A stretch of 64,000 bases of DNA from Sarcocystis neurona (lineage: Eukaryota > Apicomplexa > Conoidasida > Eucoccidiorida > Sarcocystidae): NCBI GenBank assembly GCA_000727475.1, contig KL647296.1, positions 124,001 to 188,000 on the forward strand, written 5' to 3'. Below are positions 11,312 to 24,760 of the stretch, in pieces (within the stretch, counting starts at the first letter, position 1; every line of letters begins with the position of its first letter). Both the position numbers and the translations under genes were made by a program. Under the pieces are notes generated by a model. It had not been told where the DNA came from, searched no databases, and saw only the letters and a program-made list of their open reading frames with translations.

Positions 11312-14300
11312 ATGAGACCGGTCTTGAAAGCGTCGCAAGAGACTTTCTGCTTTTCGTTCCACTTCAGCAGAGGGCAGCTCGAACGCATTCCTCGTGCCTT
11401 GTGGCACCTGGCAGCTGCATATAATACAATTGGTTTCTGTTCTTCCGTTGTCATACCTCACACGAGTCGCAGACTATCACACACGCCATACCTGAGGAAG
11501 TTATGCAGTGCTGCTGGCCATTCTGGGAGAAGAGCGGGAAGGGAAGGTGACCTCTACGATAAAAGGAGGCAGAAGGAAGTGCAAGGGAAGGGACAGCAGA
11601 ATGAACACTCGGAATGCAAAATTCGAATACCATTCGTTGGACTTCCACTTCCGTGCAAAGCCATATCGGCTCCTCGGTTCTCCCGCTCAGTCGAAGGGAT
11701 CCCCGTTCTGACATGTCTGCCCGCCGAGAACTCAGTGGCTCACTTATCAGAGCGCGCATGTTGTCCCCGGCGCAGAAAGCCTATAAGAAGTGTACGCGGT
11801 CCACAACGTGGTTTCAAGATAGTAGCAGATGACACGGAAGAGACCTCTTCCAATTGGCCGCTTTCAGCAAAACATAAAGCAGAAGCAAACTCTGAAAGAG
11901 ACTTGGTGTATCCGGCCGTCCAGCAGCACGACAGAGAGGATGAAAACATAACTAAAGAAGTCGGAAAAGAAGGGACACAGAAGGAACAAGAGACAACGGA
12001 AAAGTCGCCGTCTACGCTGAGATCCGCCGCAATAGCGCATTTCAGTCGCGACGAAGGAGTCAAGATGATGGAGCTGATGGTGAAGGTACAAGTGTGGGAT
12101 TCAGTACTGCACAGCATTCAACGCCAAGGAAGAATTTCCTTCTACATGACGTGCGCCGGCGAGGAAGCGTCGCTTGTCGGTAGTGCAGCTGCCTTGCAGA
12201 AAGAAGATATTTTACTTCCTCAATATAGAGAGCTGCCGGTGCTCTTGTGGAGAGGCCTAAGCCTTGACGGAGTGTTAGCGCAGCTGTTCTCTACTCAAAC
12301 AGATCCGGGCAAAGGACGACAGATGCCAGTCCATTACGCAAGTAAGTGGGCGACACAAACACGGGTTCATTGAACAAGTACTTGGTTTTTGTGCAAGTAC
12401 GTAAGCGGCCCGTTAAGGTACCAGTTCGTCTTGAGAGGAAATAAGCAGCCTAAACAGATACTAGTTTGAGCATAGAATACGTATGTGAAAGGAGTAAATA
12501 TCGGGCCAAAAGTGAGAATGCTCCAAGAAGCCAGGAGAAGCGTTCGTGTTGCTTGATAGCGACTCCAGGTACTAATGTGCACGTATGCAGGCGTACACAT
12601 AAAGGCGTGCCCGTCCGCACACATAACACCTACAAATGGACAATGTGTGTTGTGAGTGGCAAGCGAACCTGCGTAACCATCAATGTTCGCGGATGTCGGT
12701 GTGTGAAGACCAGTGTTACCTCGTACAGAGCGACTTGTAAAGAAACAGGCTTCTAGGAGATTGTCATCGCTTTCAAGTCGAGACCTGCACACACGAAGAG
12801 CTGCGGACGTAATTCCTTCTTTCTTTCGTCAAGTGTCACCGGAACGCTATTGAATGACACAAAGCGTAGGCCTTGTGTGCCTCCACAGACAGACCTATAC
12901 ACCACAATTTCTGGCAGAACACGAATGCTAGCACTAGCATTTGTGATGTTGCCAGTGAAAGCCCGAGCGTCAGCAAGTGACTCCACCACGTATATATATA
13001 TATATAATATTGTCCAAGAATAAGGGATCCCGATGCGCCGCAGAATGTTCTTCATCTGAGCAAGTGCATCTCGGCTGCACAGCTTTCCAGTATCAATTGT
13101 ATGACGCATGTATGGACTGTTGAGCATGCATCTGGTGGAGTCGCACGCAAACCACATCCTACAGCGAGGAACTCTACCGAAGTATTCAAGATTTTCCTTT
13201 AAAGAAAGAGTTTCCATCCACGCAAACAAGGAGCAGCGCACCTATTTTCTGAGGAGCAAGTTGACAAAGTTCGGGTTCACGATGGGCAAACGCACCTGTG
13301 TTTACGAGCTCAAGCACAGTTGTTGTTTGAGAACACTCCTCTCTAGCCCAAGGTTGATAACACACAGGTATCACCTAGAACCAATCTTAAAGCACTGAAG
13401 AGAAGTGACCTAAGAGAAAGAAGGGATTCTTGTATAGGGTCACTCGCTTCTGTAGATGCGCGGTGCCTGAAGAGGTACTTGCGCATCGATACAGACACTT
13501 TCCGTGCGTGCGCGTGGATATTGCTGACTACGGGAAAGGTTGTCGTCACCATTCACTTCCTGCTTCGTTATCGTTTTGTTGCCAGACTACAATTCTTGCA
13601 TTCTCACGTCCTATCAAACTGAGGGGGCTGGGATTTCAGCGTAGGCAAGCAGAGAAAGACAAAGGCATTCTCTTTACATGTTCGCTTCGCACAGCTTTTC
13701 GTATGGAAGAGGAGACCGCGGCGAAAGCTTGAGCGTTCGATAGACGGTGATCCTTTCCTAGGACAAAAGGCGAGTTCGTTTCTTCTATGGTCCCGGGTCA
13801 CTATGTGCATGCATGTTTGATCTAGCTCTTTTTCGGCAACATGAACTCGTGAAGCCCGCCATTTCCTTCTTTTCAAGTGCAACTCCAGGGTCTCTTTGCC
13901 TCGCTGCCTATTATTCCCGAACTTCCAGCATCGACAACATCCGGAGAGCCACTATCGCCGTTGTCCTGCTATGAAGTGTACTACACGCATGTGACAGCTT
14001 AGCTCACTTGACATCATTCTCGGGCGACTTCTTAAGAAAACCGCCTCCTTTCCCGAATTCATTAACAAACAAATCTCACCTCTTTTGGGAACAAAACCGC
14101 AGCAACAGCAGGTGCAAAAACAATAGAAGCAGCACCAGCAAAACCAGCAATAGTCATGTGAAAGATGATTTCTACTCCAGTTCCATCAAAGTTCACTTCA
14201 TCTGGAGATCACGCGCTAGCGACCGGGAAGCATCGGCGGGCACCACTAGTCTCACTTACAATTATTTGACTGCCCCCTCCTGTTCACTCCTTTGCAGTCC

Positions 14301-17300
14301 TCCTCCGCAACTTACGCACCAGTTTGTGAGAGAATCCTACACCATCGTGATTTCTGCAGCGCCCGGTATCAACGCCCTGCCCATTTCCTCTCCTCTGGGC
14401 AATAAACTCACGCAGGCTGCTGGCGTCGGCTACGCGTTGAAACTGAAGGGAACAAACGCTCTTGCTGTGGTTTTCTTCGGAGAAGGCGCGGCCAGTGAAG
14501 GTGCGGTGGACTTTGTGACATTCTCATCTTCGGTTTTTTTATGCGACCAGGGACCCACAGTGGTAGCACTGTTAGGCTACTGCTGTGTTCACACCACTGC
14601 TACATACGTATAAATACTGTCGCCATATGTGTGCTGCAGGTAGTGTATCACTTAATATGTGTATATTGGTGCCTTATGCGTACCAATTGTACCTCCGTGC
14701 GCTTAGACACATATCAATGCCCCACACGTATCATTGCCGTATACATATTTCTGCTATATACGTATCCCTGCTATTTACATATCACTCTTGTGGGTCTGTG
14801 AATGTATACATACAGATATATATTCGTTTCCTTGCCATAAAACTACTACGGCTGTGTACATACTATTGGTAGCTACGCCACACTGTTATTAACTTCACAG
14901 AGACATATACAGGTAATCTTGCTTCGTACGTACAACTGTGTTACATATCCGACATTGCTACACCAACACCGCGCCATGGATCACATTGCTCTATGCATTG
15001 TAGTCCCACGCACGCAGTGTTGCTATGCACGTAACATCGCTACACATAACATGATGTACGTGAGTACACTGCGCTGCCGCACACGTAGCAGGACTACGTA
15101 TCTTCTATAGTGCGTCTGGTACATCAGCGACAGCTGTGGTGCTCTGATGCATACCAATGCCATACGGGTATGTGGTTCCCTCAATAAAACGACGGCCTGG
15201 GTACGGACAGAACCAGCTGCAGTGGTTGGCTCAAGTGCTGTCGGAACAACTTGTCAGTGACGCAGGAGATTTTTCCAGATATAGAGTGTCGGCACTAGGC
15301 TTTTATAAAGAAAAGCTGCATGCCTGTACCCTGACTCTTGAAATAGAATTTTGCTCCTCGTCCTCCTACTCCTGCTCCTCCTCTCACCTTCAACTTGCCG
15401 CTGCAGCATTTACCTTTTCTTCTGCTTACGCCTCCAAAGGCCTGTCAGTGTGGCATTTTCTTTACTATCCGAGGAGGCACCGTTTTTTCTCCTTGCTGCT
15501 ATGCTGCCGTTTTACTGCCCGTGGAGAAGCTGTCAATTCATTGTTACATGTGGGCGCGCTTCTACTGCTGCTGCCGCGAATCATTCTGCCTGGTCTTCTG
15601 TCTTGACACGACTGCTGTGCACGCGGCCGCCGTTCTTTATTTGTCCCTGTAGTTTTGTTGTTGTCGGTGTTCCGATTGCTCTCCTCTTGCGGAAGTCGCT
15701 CTTTCTTTGCTCCTGCCATTTTGTCGTGTTCCGGTCGTTGCAGCCGAATCAGCCGCAGGTGCGCTGCCTCATCTCTTCTCTTTGTTGCCATCTCTCCTCC
15801 ATGTGTTTTCTACCGCTTCGCTGCTGCTGCTGCTGCTGCTTTCCGTTTGCGTTGCGCAGGCGACGCAGCCGTCGGACTCAATTTCGCAGCAACGCTACAA
15901 ACACAAACCCTTTTTATATGCAGAAATAATGGATATGCCATCAGCACACCAGCCAGGGAACAATACAGAGGCGACGGGGTCGCAGCGAGAGCAGTTGCCT
16001 ATGGAGTTGATGCTTTACGTGTTGACGGCACAGATATAAGTGAGCAGAGGACGACTTTGTGTGTACGTGTACGTACGTGTGTACGTATGTCTGTACGCAT
16101 GTATTTGTGCGTGTGCGTACATGTATGTATGAATGTGTATATGGTGCTTACGTATTTTTATGTGTAACTGCATATAAATGTATGTGTGAATGAATCGACG
16201 TATTGTATGTGTACTTACGTCTGTTCGGCTGCATGAAGAAAATAGTGCATTTGCGTATGTACGGGTTTATGTATATGAGTGTGCGTGTGTATGTATATGT
16301 GTATATGTGTGTCTGTGTGTATGCATATGAGGATGCGCATACGCACGTTTCAATGAGTGAACGTCTATGTGTTTACGTGTAAGCACGTAGGAGTGTACGT
16401 GTGATTGAATGTACGTATATATGCGTATGCACGTATGTATGTATGTATGCATGTATGTATTGACTCTAATTTTGCGCGTGTGAATGATTATAAGTATGAT
16501 TCTGCGTAGGTGGGGATGAATGTATGTATCAGTGAATGTATGGGTGTACGAGTGTGTGTAGTGGGTGCACATACGCACGTAATGGAAAGGCAGATGACGT
16601 AGAAGTGTGTGCGAGTATTCTGCAGGGCTTCTTGCTACGTGTAAAGACAGGCTTAGGTATATGAGGTATGCGTAAATGCGTATTTATATACAAGATATAT
16701 GCAGGCGCACGTATATATACACATGTATGTGTATGAGTATGTCCCCGAAGCACACCACATCACTTCTTCTTGTATTTTGGCAACTGTCTGTAAGTTCTGT
16801 GTACGTGTCGCATCTCTCTACAAAAGTAGAGCAGTAGACTTGTAGTTTCCTTCAGCACTAGATGCGTTCCACGTATGTAACAGTAGAGGAGCTTTTTAGT
16901 TGACGGGGCTTTTTTTCGAATAACTTTATAAATGTACTGTTCCCTGCCAACGCCATTGACGTGATTCTTCAGGAAAGGTCCCTGACGGTGGGGAACATTC
17001 ATGTGTTTCTATGCAAGCCTCTTTGGAGCAAAAGCTACCATTTTCTGGAATGATACACGAATATATGTGTATTCTTGGTGTGGTAGTACGGGCTCCACAG
17101 AATCACCCATAAGTCTAATACTTCTATTTCTTCAGAGACCCGCTGTATCTACAAATCAGTGTCACTTTCTCACTGATCGTCGTGCTCTGTACATCCTTCT
17201 GTGTTACACCTCGAGTAGAAGAACACGTGCTTTCTCGCGGTCGTCTTCACCTCTCTACGGTATGACTGCGAGAGAGAGAGGAAGTCAGCGCAGGGAAATG

Positions 17301-20300
17301 TAGAGGAGATCGATGCCGGGTCACTCGTGTCTACAGCTGCTACCCTGTGAAAGAGAGAAGACCGTGTACGTCTCTGTCCTTCGTGTTTGACGGAGCAAAG
17401 AGAAAGCGTAGAAAAGCCTTCTACGAATGGGTGAAGTTTGTCCGAAGACGGCGCGTGTTCACACCTGACATTCACTCTACTTCAGCTGTCTTGAAGAACC
17501 GAAGTAACTGCCTGTACTTACACCGCGATACCTGTTTCTTCTTTTGTGTTCACCGAAGAAAGGCCTCTGCGCAGGCGCAGAGGAAGGCCAGTTTAGTAAT
17601 CAACGGCAGCTTTATTGTTCCTCTCACTCTTCGTGCAAATTCGTGCGTTGTCCACTTTTCCTGCGCAGTTTTCCGGCGCCTTCGACTGTGAAATAACAAG
17701 TTCGCACTAGAGTTCCATAATAGAGTTCTTTCACTAAATACGAATGTCGAAAATTGTTTGGGGTCGGTATTCGTCTTCTATTGCTGTTTTGAATGTGCAA
17801 GACCCTCTGGCCCACCCTAGCCCTCCTCTGCAGGCTTCCCTGGGCAGGACTCATCAATAACCAAATGCGCATACAGAAATAAAACACCCTTTTTGTGCGT
17901 TTCATGTTTCTAATGGAAAGGGTGACCCGCAGCGGGGAAAGTGTATCCATGCGCCACTATTTCTTCCACGAACTATGCTTCCCTTCCAAGAATGCGCATG
18001 CACACTTACACACACAACTAAAAGGCACAACTGGTACACCCTTCCTGCTGCTGGTGGTTACATATAGCTTGGCGAAACACCAAACGCATAAAACATGTCG
18101 TCCGCCTCCGGAGGAAGGAGGAGAAGAAATAAGATATGGCTTTCCTCCTGCTGCTGGGAGACCAAAACTCCCCCGTTCAGGTACAACTTCCTTGACTGTA
18201 GTATTTTTACAAGACTGATGACGCGATGCTCTCGTGTCTGCACTCCTTGTATGTGTACGTCGGGTCTATAGATGCTCTCACACGGTACATTTGCATATGG
18301 AAGGATGTATACTTAATCGCATGCATATATATATATATAGATAGATAGATAGAGAGATATGTGTGTTAAGGCATATACGTTAACATGTGTCCATCTCACA
18401 GGTGTGTATGCCGAGACCAGAGCGCATACGAAATGCTGACTTCGTCCCCCTGGGCATTTGATACGCAGGGTAGCGCCCGGTTGCTGCACATACATGGTGA
18501 CCACTGCAATGTAAACTCGTCTTCTGTATTACCCTTCTGTGCTTTTCGACTGTGTCTCTCCTTCGCAAGTTGCAGTGTATACAGGAGTGAAGGCTGCGCG
18601 GCAGCGAGCGCTCAGATATAGAAAGCCCGTCCTTGTAGAAATGATGACGTACCGGTGAGTCTAATGCCGCTGCTTCACGCAGCAACTGCAAACGTACCAG
18701 GAGAATGGAGAACAGCCTTGTGTGTGTACCTGATTCTACATCAAATAGACATACGTTCACGTATCATACTCGAGAAGAGACAGAACTACTCTGTCCACGT
18801 GTGTGTGTGTGTGTGTACGTGTGTACATACATTGAAAGAACCTTTTGCACCGTACACAGAAATATATATATATATATATTTATATCTCTGCTCTACGTAA
18901 ACGCACGTGTGCAGATGTAGATCTTCTATATGTGTGCGGGTACAGATGGCCCATGTTCGTATGTTTGCATTCACGTATATGCACATATATTTTGTTATTT
19001 GTGTGAAAAACAGTATATGCAGCCCTCTGCTGTGTAGGTCTAGTGTGCTTATCGTTAAACACACTTCTGTGGACTGATCCGATACCCGGCTACCGTCCCG
19101 AATCATACATACGCGGGTGCATCTGTATTACTTACGTGTGTCTTGTGCCTTGAAGACTCCAGATAAAAAGAGGGCTGAGTCCACAAATATGTGCACGTAT
19201 ATATACGATATGCAGACTATCTGTAAGTGTATATATTGGATCTCTGCATATACACCTGTGGCACAATAGGTGGCAGTAGTTGTATCGTCTTTCGTATAAT
19301 TGTTGCGCTGTGTTAACGGGTGCCTGTCTGAATTCTAGATCCGCTTCGTAGTCCTCTCTCGAGTTGCATTAAGAAACGGTGTGCGTTGGGCAAGAGGTTA
19401 CATTTTTGATGATGGGGAACAACTTGGCGAAAAGTGTCGAGGTGATTCAAGTGAAGAAGAAAGAAGGGCTGTGCTTCTCTTGTGGCAGCGTTGTAAACGT
19501 GTGTTCACACACCCGCGTAAACACTTGAGTACAGCTGCTTTTTTACTGTGCATATATACCTTTTGATATAGGTGCTGCCCTCAATGAAAAGCATGTGTTT
19601 ATATATATACATATGCATATAGATATATGATATACTCAGGCAGCCCATGTATACGCATCTGTTCTAGAAAAAATATGCGCACAACTGCGTACGGGTAATA
19701 ATTCAGTTCGGCGTGCATCTTTGATTATACATCTCTATGATTTTTCTACCTATTCATGTATAGATATCAATGTTCTACGTAATTCTCATTTAACTGCGTA
19801 TGAGGGAGCTCTCTACAATTTATATATATATATATATGTATGCCTGTTTTGCCCTGCATATGGATGTACAACGTACTCGGGATAGTCAGCAGATACCTGT
19901 GTACACCAACACAAACGTAAGGCAATTTGCATACAAATATATATATATACATGTGAATAATCCAGTGGTGTAAAGGTGAAGTAGCATACACGCTATAACT
20001 TCGCATTTCTTTCCCTTTTCTTCAAGAATGCATAGAGTTGTTTGGCTCCTTTTTTAGGGGGCAGTTCTGTGAGTCTTCAAGTATTCTGGTAAGCAAGATT
20101 GAACCTTTGTTCGTATGTCTGTGGAAAGGCCGCTCTGCGAGAAAAGAGCGGGACTTGGCTGTACGGAGGTGGGTGACGTGCGTATGTATACATTCAGCAG
20201 CTTGACGGACGCAGGCGCAGACTAGTGTATGCACACTCGATATCAGCCGGCAACTTTTGTCGCGAAATGCACCGGGTCTCCTTCTCCGTAGATACACGCT

Positions 20301-23300
20301 TCTCTTTATACAGAAAAGATCCTCTGGAGTTAGAGTGACGTACGTGTAACATTGAACAGGTTGGAACAAGTGCGGCCACAGGGACGGAGGAGGCTTGCGT
20401 GTGTCTCAGTTTATGTGCGCGCCTACTTATGTGTACGGTACGTATCCCTGTGCAGGAGAATAGTAGTGAAACCTGTCTGCTTTTGGGCGTCTCCTACTGT
20501 GATACTTCAGAGGCTGTGATGGCGCGCTCCGGCCTCGCGTGGTACTGCCTTCTTGTAACGCAGCTCGCTGGGGCAGGGGCAGACCCGTAGCAGCTACACA
20601 GAAAGAAAAAAGGGACGTACACAAAGAGTGAGAGGCGCCTATCGATGTACGCAAAAGTATACACACGTACGTTATATATCCCTCTGTGAACTGCCTTCTA
20701 GGCAGGTATACACTTGTATATGGGTAGGGCGAATCTCTATACGTATGTGCACACAGAATAAGCATCTTTTCGTATACATATCTGTGTATTCGTATAGGTA
20801 TGGTCACTTATAGACGAACAGGCGATGACCGCAGTAAGGCGAGACGTATGTGTGTGTCTCGAGCATTAACACACTTGTATGTGTCTACAAGTGTGTGTGT
20901 GTGTAGTACACACATTTCGTGTGCACAGAGGTGAACCGTTGTGGTGGGCTCGTGCAGGGTGAAGTTGTATATGTGGATAGTGGACTGCGCTCGAATACTT
21001 TACGGATATGTAGGAATCTTGAGCTACACGTGTTCATGTGCAACTGAAGATTACGTGCAAGTTTGTGAAGTGCAGCCTATATGAAGTAATTACACGACTT
21101 CAATACGTAACACATACGTATGTATCAAAATTGTATTTGTATACGTGCAAGTATCTGGGGCAGAGGAGTGAAAAAATGACTCTTTTATACGTATAGATAT
21201 ATACGCATATATATAGACATAGGCGAGACGAAGAAGTGCTTCAACGACCGGAGCGCGTGTGCTCTGGCTGTCAGGCTGGGGCACCACTCAACTAGCGACG
21301 ACAGCACCAAATACAGATCGCGTGAAGAAGTCGAACGGTGGAGTTCTCCATTGGCTCACCCGATCAGCCGTTTTGGCAGATACCTGGAACGTCACGTAAG
21401 CCAGTGCACGTATGCATATATGTATATCAGAAGTGAAGGAAAGAGACGCCCACCTACGTAACCCGAGCACCAAAGTGTTTCATAACCATGTGCCCCTGCA
21501 AATAAATATATTTCCATACATTCGTATACACATGCGCATAAAAGTCTGTATATGTTCACTTAAAGGATGAAAGGCCTGCGTGTATGTACCAACGCACACG
21601 CACGCATCTACTACATTCTCGCGTGGCCTAAATACACAAACACACAAACGGAGGCGGCCGCGCTGGATGCTTGTAGTGTGCTGCGTACAGAGAGACAGAC
21701 AGCACGTCTGTCGCAGGCGAGTGCGGCTGCGTAGAAGACGCGCACCTCCCCGTGCAGCTCTGCGCATAGCTACGCCATTTTTATCTGTCGGCCTCATGGA
21801 ATGCAGGCGTCTACCAGCAACCCAAATTACGAGAGCCTCTCATGCATGGGCAAACTTTCCCGCAGACCCTTGTGTATTACGTGTAGGAGCAACAGGTGCA
21901 GACAGCGGGCACGAAGCGGAATCAGAGGGAGAAACACACACATGTATTGGATGTGCTTGTGTATGTTTTAGCCCTTTATGTGAGCGCGCGTGCGCTTGCG
22001 CGCGTAGGTGCGAGGGCGTCATACGCAGCTTCAACCGTCTGCGCGCATTAGTAATATTCATGGTAAAGTAACTCTGTGTTGCATTTTGCCAGTACTGTGT
22101 ATGTTTACCCCCCAGACAGAGAGGACGACACGCAGCGAGAAGGAGAGTCAGAGGGAGACAGAGAGAGAACGAGAAACATACTCCGTGCCCGAAGAGAAAC
22201 AGATGTATACAGCGCTACACACACCTGTGTACGGATGTCTACGTGGGTGTGTCTGCTCCGTCAGGAAAATATCGACAGGATGTAATGATCTGAAAGAAGG
22301 CGTCCGTAGCTACTTAGTGGGTCTATACGTCGGTGTAAAAGAGAGGGAAACTTCTTTTCTGTGAATGAACAATGGGTGCACACTGCGTGGGGAGGTGCAC
22401 ATATCTGGACGTCGTTGTGCGTGTGTAGGAAAATTACGGGGCACGCATTCTTTGCACTGCATGGTGACGATATCCACATATGTGTGTAGTGTTTTTTCTT
22501 GAAAAATTCGCATCTAACATATGTACGCATTTGTTCACTGTATAAACGCATCTGTCGGCTGCACAGGTGAAGACCTCTGCACAGATATCTATACTCCTCT
22601 AGAACATTCCTCTTTTCTTTGCCAGCTCCCCCCTTCCCCACACATCTCGGCAGTTGAAGTGCACTTCATGACGGATGAAACTACACCGTTTCTAGACAAT
22701 AGTTCCAAGTCACCTTTTCTCGCCTTGCCGTAAGGCTTCTATGCCGCCATTTCGTTTCTCCGCGGAAAAGCTGCTCGAACGGTCACAACAGTATTTCCCC
22801 TGTGAATGTATCTCTTTCCAGATTACTGTAGTATTCAATCGACTCTGTGCACATGCAAACGTAGGGCTGCTGGAGTCAAGAGAGGGAAGACGTCTGCAGA
22901 AAGAAGGCAGAGGCCGAACTTCTCCAGAAGCTGCGGTAAGAAACGAAGTGGAGGCACAACGGTTTTTCACGCGCTCAGACTTTAGGAAGAATCGCACTTT
23001 TCTGTACATAGTCAATTGCTTCCACAAGTTGCAGCCATGCACTCAAGGGAGAGCAGCACTGCACACAAGGACATCCTTTTTTCTCAAAGCCAGTCATCCT
23101 AGACTACCTGTCCTGGTCATGTGTAGCTCCAGTCACACGTTGAAACTCGCTTCAAACTTTGGGAAGCCATTTTAAAAGAGTTCGCTGGAAAACGGACGCA
23201 ATTGTATAGTGTTCTTCTTTGAGGCTCTGTAGTTACGAAGTCTTTTTAAAACGATGCGAGAAATCTAACGAGCTCAGGCTTATATATACACACTCAGTCA

Positions 23301-24760
23301 GTGTTGCAGAGTGGAAGAAGTTGCATCTACAGAAGTTTATTTAACCACATGAGGAAGTTCATTTATCCCCGTGCGGCTGTAGGAGCAGACACGAGATGGT
23401 AAGAGGACATTTGTTCTCAAAATAGTCGCTGCCATGAGCCTTCCATAGTCAGGACAGTCCTCGGGCATGCAATTTTAGATTTCCTCTCTAACTCACCCGC
23501 AGCTGTCGGCAAGTGTCGATGAACGGCACTGAAGAAACACACATATGGGCAAGTACTTATGCCAGAGTTTTGTGTAGGACCATGCCTGATACGGTGGAAC
23601 TGGTTTTCGTAGACAGAGAACACGATTCGAAGGGCGCGTCAAAATAACTTCTTGACACTCAACTTTTTGGTGAAGTGGTAGGCGAAATGAATCTTTACTG
23701 GTTGCAATACCTTCTGCAAAGATCATCAGATTCTTTCAGCAACCGAGCTTTTGATGCGAGGTTCGGAGGAGTCTAGCTGCATAAACTTCACGCGGAATCG
23801 CACTACAGTAGAAGCGCCAGAGCATATAATTATGTCAAAATTTATTGTTCTTCGTGTGCGTGAGTCTATCGATATGGGTACGTCCAGGTGTACACATACG
23901 TGCATAGACGTTTATATGTGTTCGTGAGTCACCACAGGTGCGTCTTGGAGTATATAAAATACATAAAATATACATATATATACATATGTATATGTATTAT
24001 ATATGTACATGAATAGATGCATTCACGTGTATACATATCCCAAGCGGCCTTTGTCCTACGTCACGTTATTGCCTCAATAGAGCGGCGTACCCTTCCCAAC
24101 TGCTTTACGTGCATGTGCACGCATACAGAAGGGCCAGGAACTACTATAACATCTAGCCGTGTTCGTGTACCAGCACACCCACATATCACACACGCAAACC
24201 AGACTGGAGCATCACAGTTACACTGCACGTGTATCCATAAAATACACATATATCTAGATGTATCCGTATATATATCTATATGTCAGACTCCGGAATTCTC
24301 TTGCGAAGTCGTAGTACTCATCTACATATATAAATTCCGCCCTGCCAAGTCAGGGCGACGTCACCTCCTTGCTAGATTCAGGCGTTCTAACATAGTTAAA
24401 ATATGCACGTGAGTAACTCGGTATCCCTCGTATGTAGCGCGTGGCCACCCATGTGAGGTCACGTCTTTGTAAATGTTTAGACGACTGGTACTCGTTAAAT
24501 AGATTCGTCACCTCTGTGTGTCTGCGCCTGCTGCCAGACAAGTGGAGAAGGAGAAACATCCTCCAGTCATAAGTGGGCTGTTTGATGACGTCTACAGCGA
24601 GAATCCACCATCGCTTGAAGAGCAGCGAGAATCTCTCCTTTCTTTTCTGTCGCAACAAGAAGTTTCAAAACATTACCCGCTGCAGCATTTCGCCAAAGAC
24701 TGTCTTGGGAATGAAAGGGACGCTGTCTTCAAAAGAACGAATGAGGGGAGTGAAGCTTGA
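11312..24760 (+). CDS. BCKDHA: Branched-chain 2-oxo acid dehydrogenase E1 component, alpha subunit
   Basis: Thiamine-diphosphate E1-alpha subunit, mitochondrial. Exons: 11312-12341, 14360-14500, 15860-16039, 18570-18654, 21275-21395, 22865-22935, 24538-24760. Phases agree at every join, giving 616 residues. Family landmarks in order: [15 protein letters not shown], the QYREL...VLLWRG block, [17 protein letters not shown], the ThDP motif GEGAASEGD (384-392) to RNN (412-414), [30 protein letters not shown] (phosphorylation loop), and the C-terminal [11 protein letters not shown] and KHYPLQHF. Both regulated serines of the animal enzyme have equivalents at Ser484 and Ser494. The first ATG in frame (11312) opens an Arg/Ser-rich stretch suited to mitochondrial import. 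Odd points: about 240 residues precede the conserved region, far more than in animals, with a charged insertion at about 190-240; one acceptor (before 18570) is AAG, one donor (14501) GTGCGG. In Apicomplexa this complex also converts pyruvate to acetyl-CoA. The 5' exon limit is uncertain. Confidence 0.92.
14690..15110 (+). repeat. Degenerate repeat with CATTGCTA core in E1-alpha intron 2
   Basis: A loosely periodic repeat of roughly 20-30 bp with variants of CATTGCTA or CATTGCCGTATACAT (examples near 14730, 14950, 14985 and 15035) separated by ACGTA/TACATA words. It lies in the intron 14501-15859. The period is uneven and the alignment was by eye. Confidence 0.45.
16040..16740. repeat. TGTA/TATG-rich simple sequence in E1-alpha intron 3
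   Basis: About 700 bases of ATGTATG, GTACGTGTG and related words directly after the donor at 16040. The minus strand reads His/Thr/Tyr-rich without stops for long stretches, an artefact of the repeat. Confidence 0.75.
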
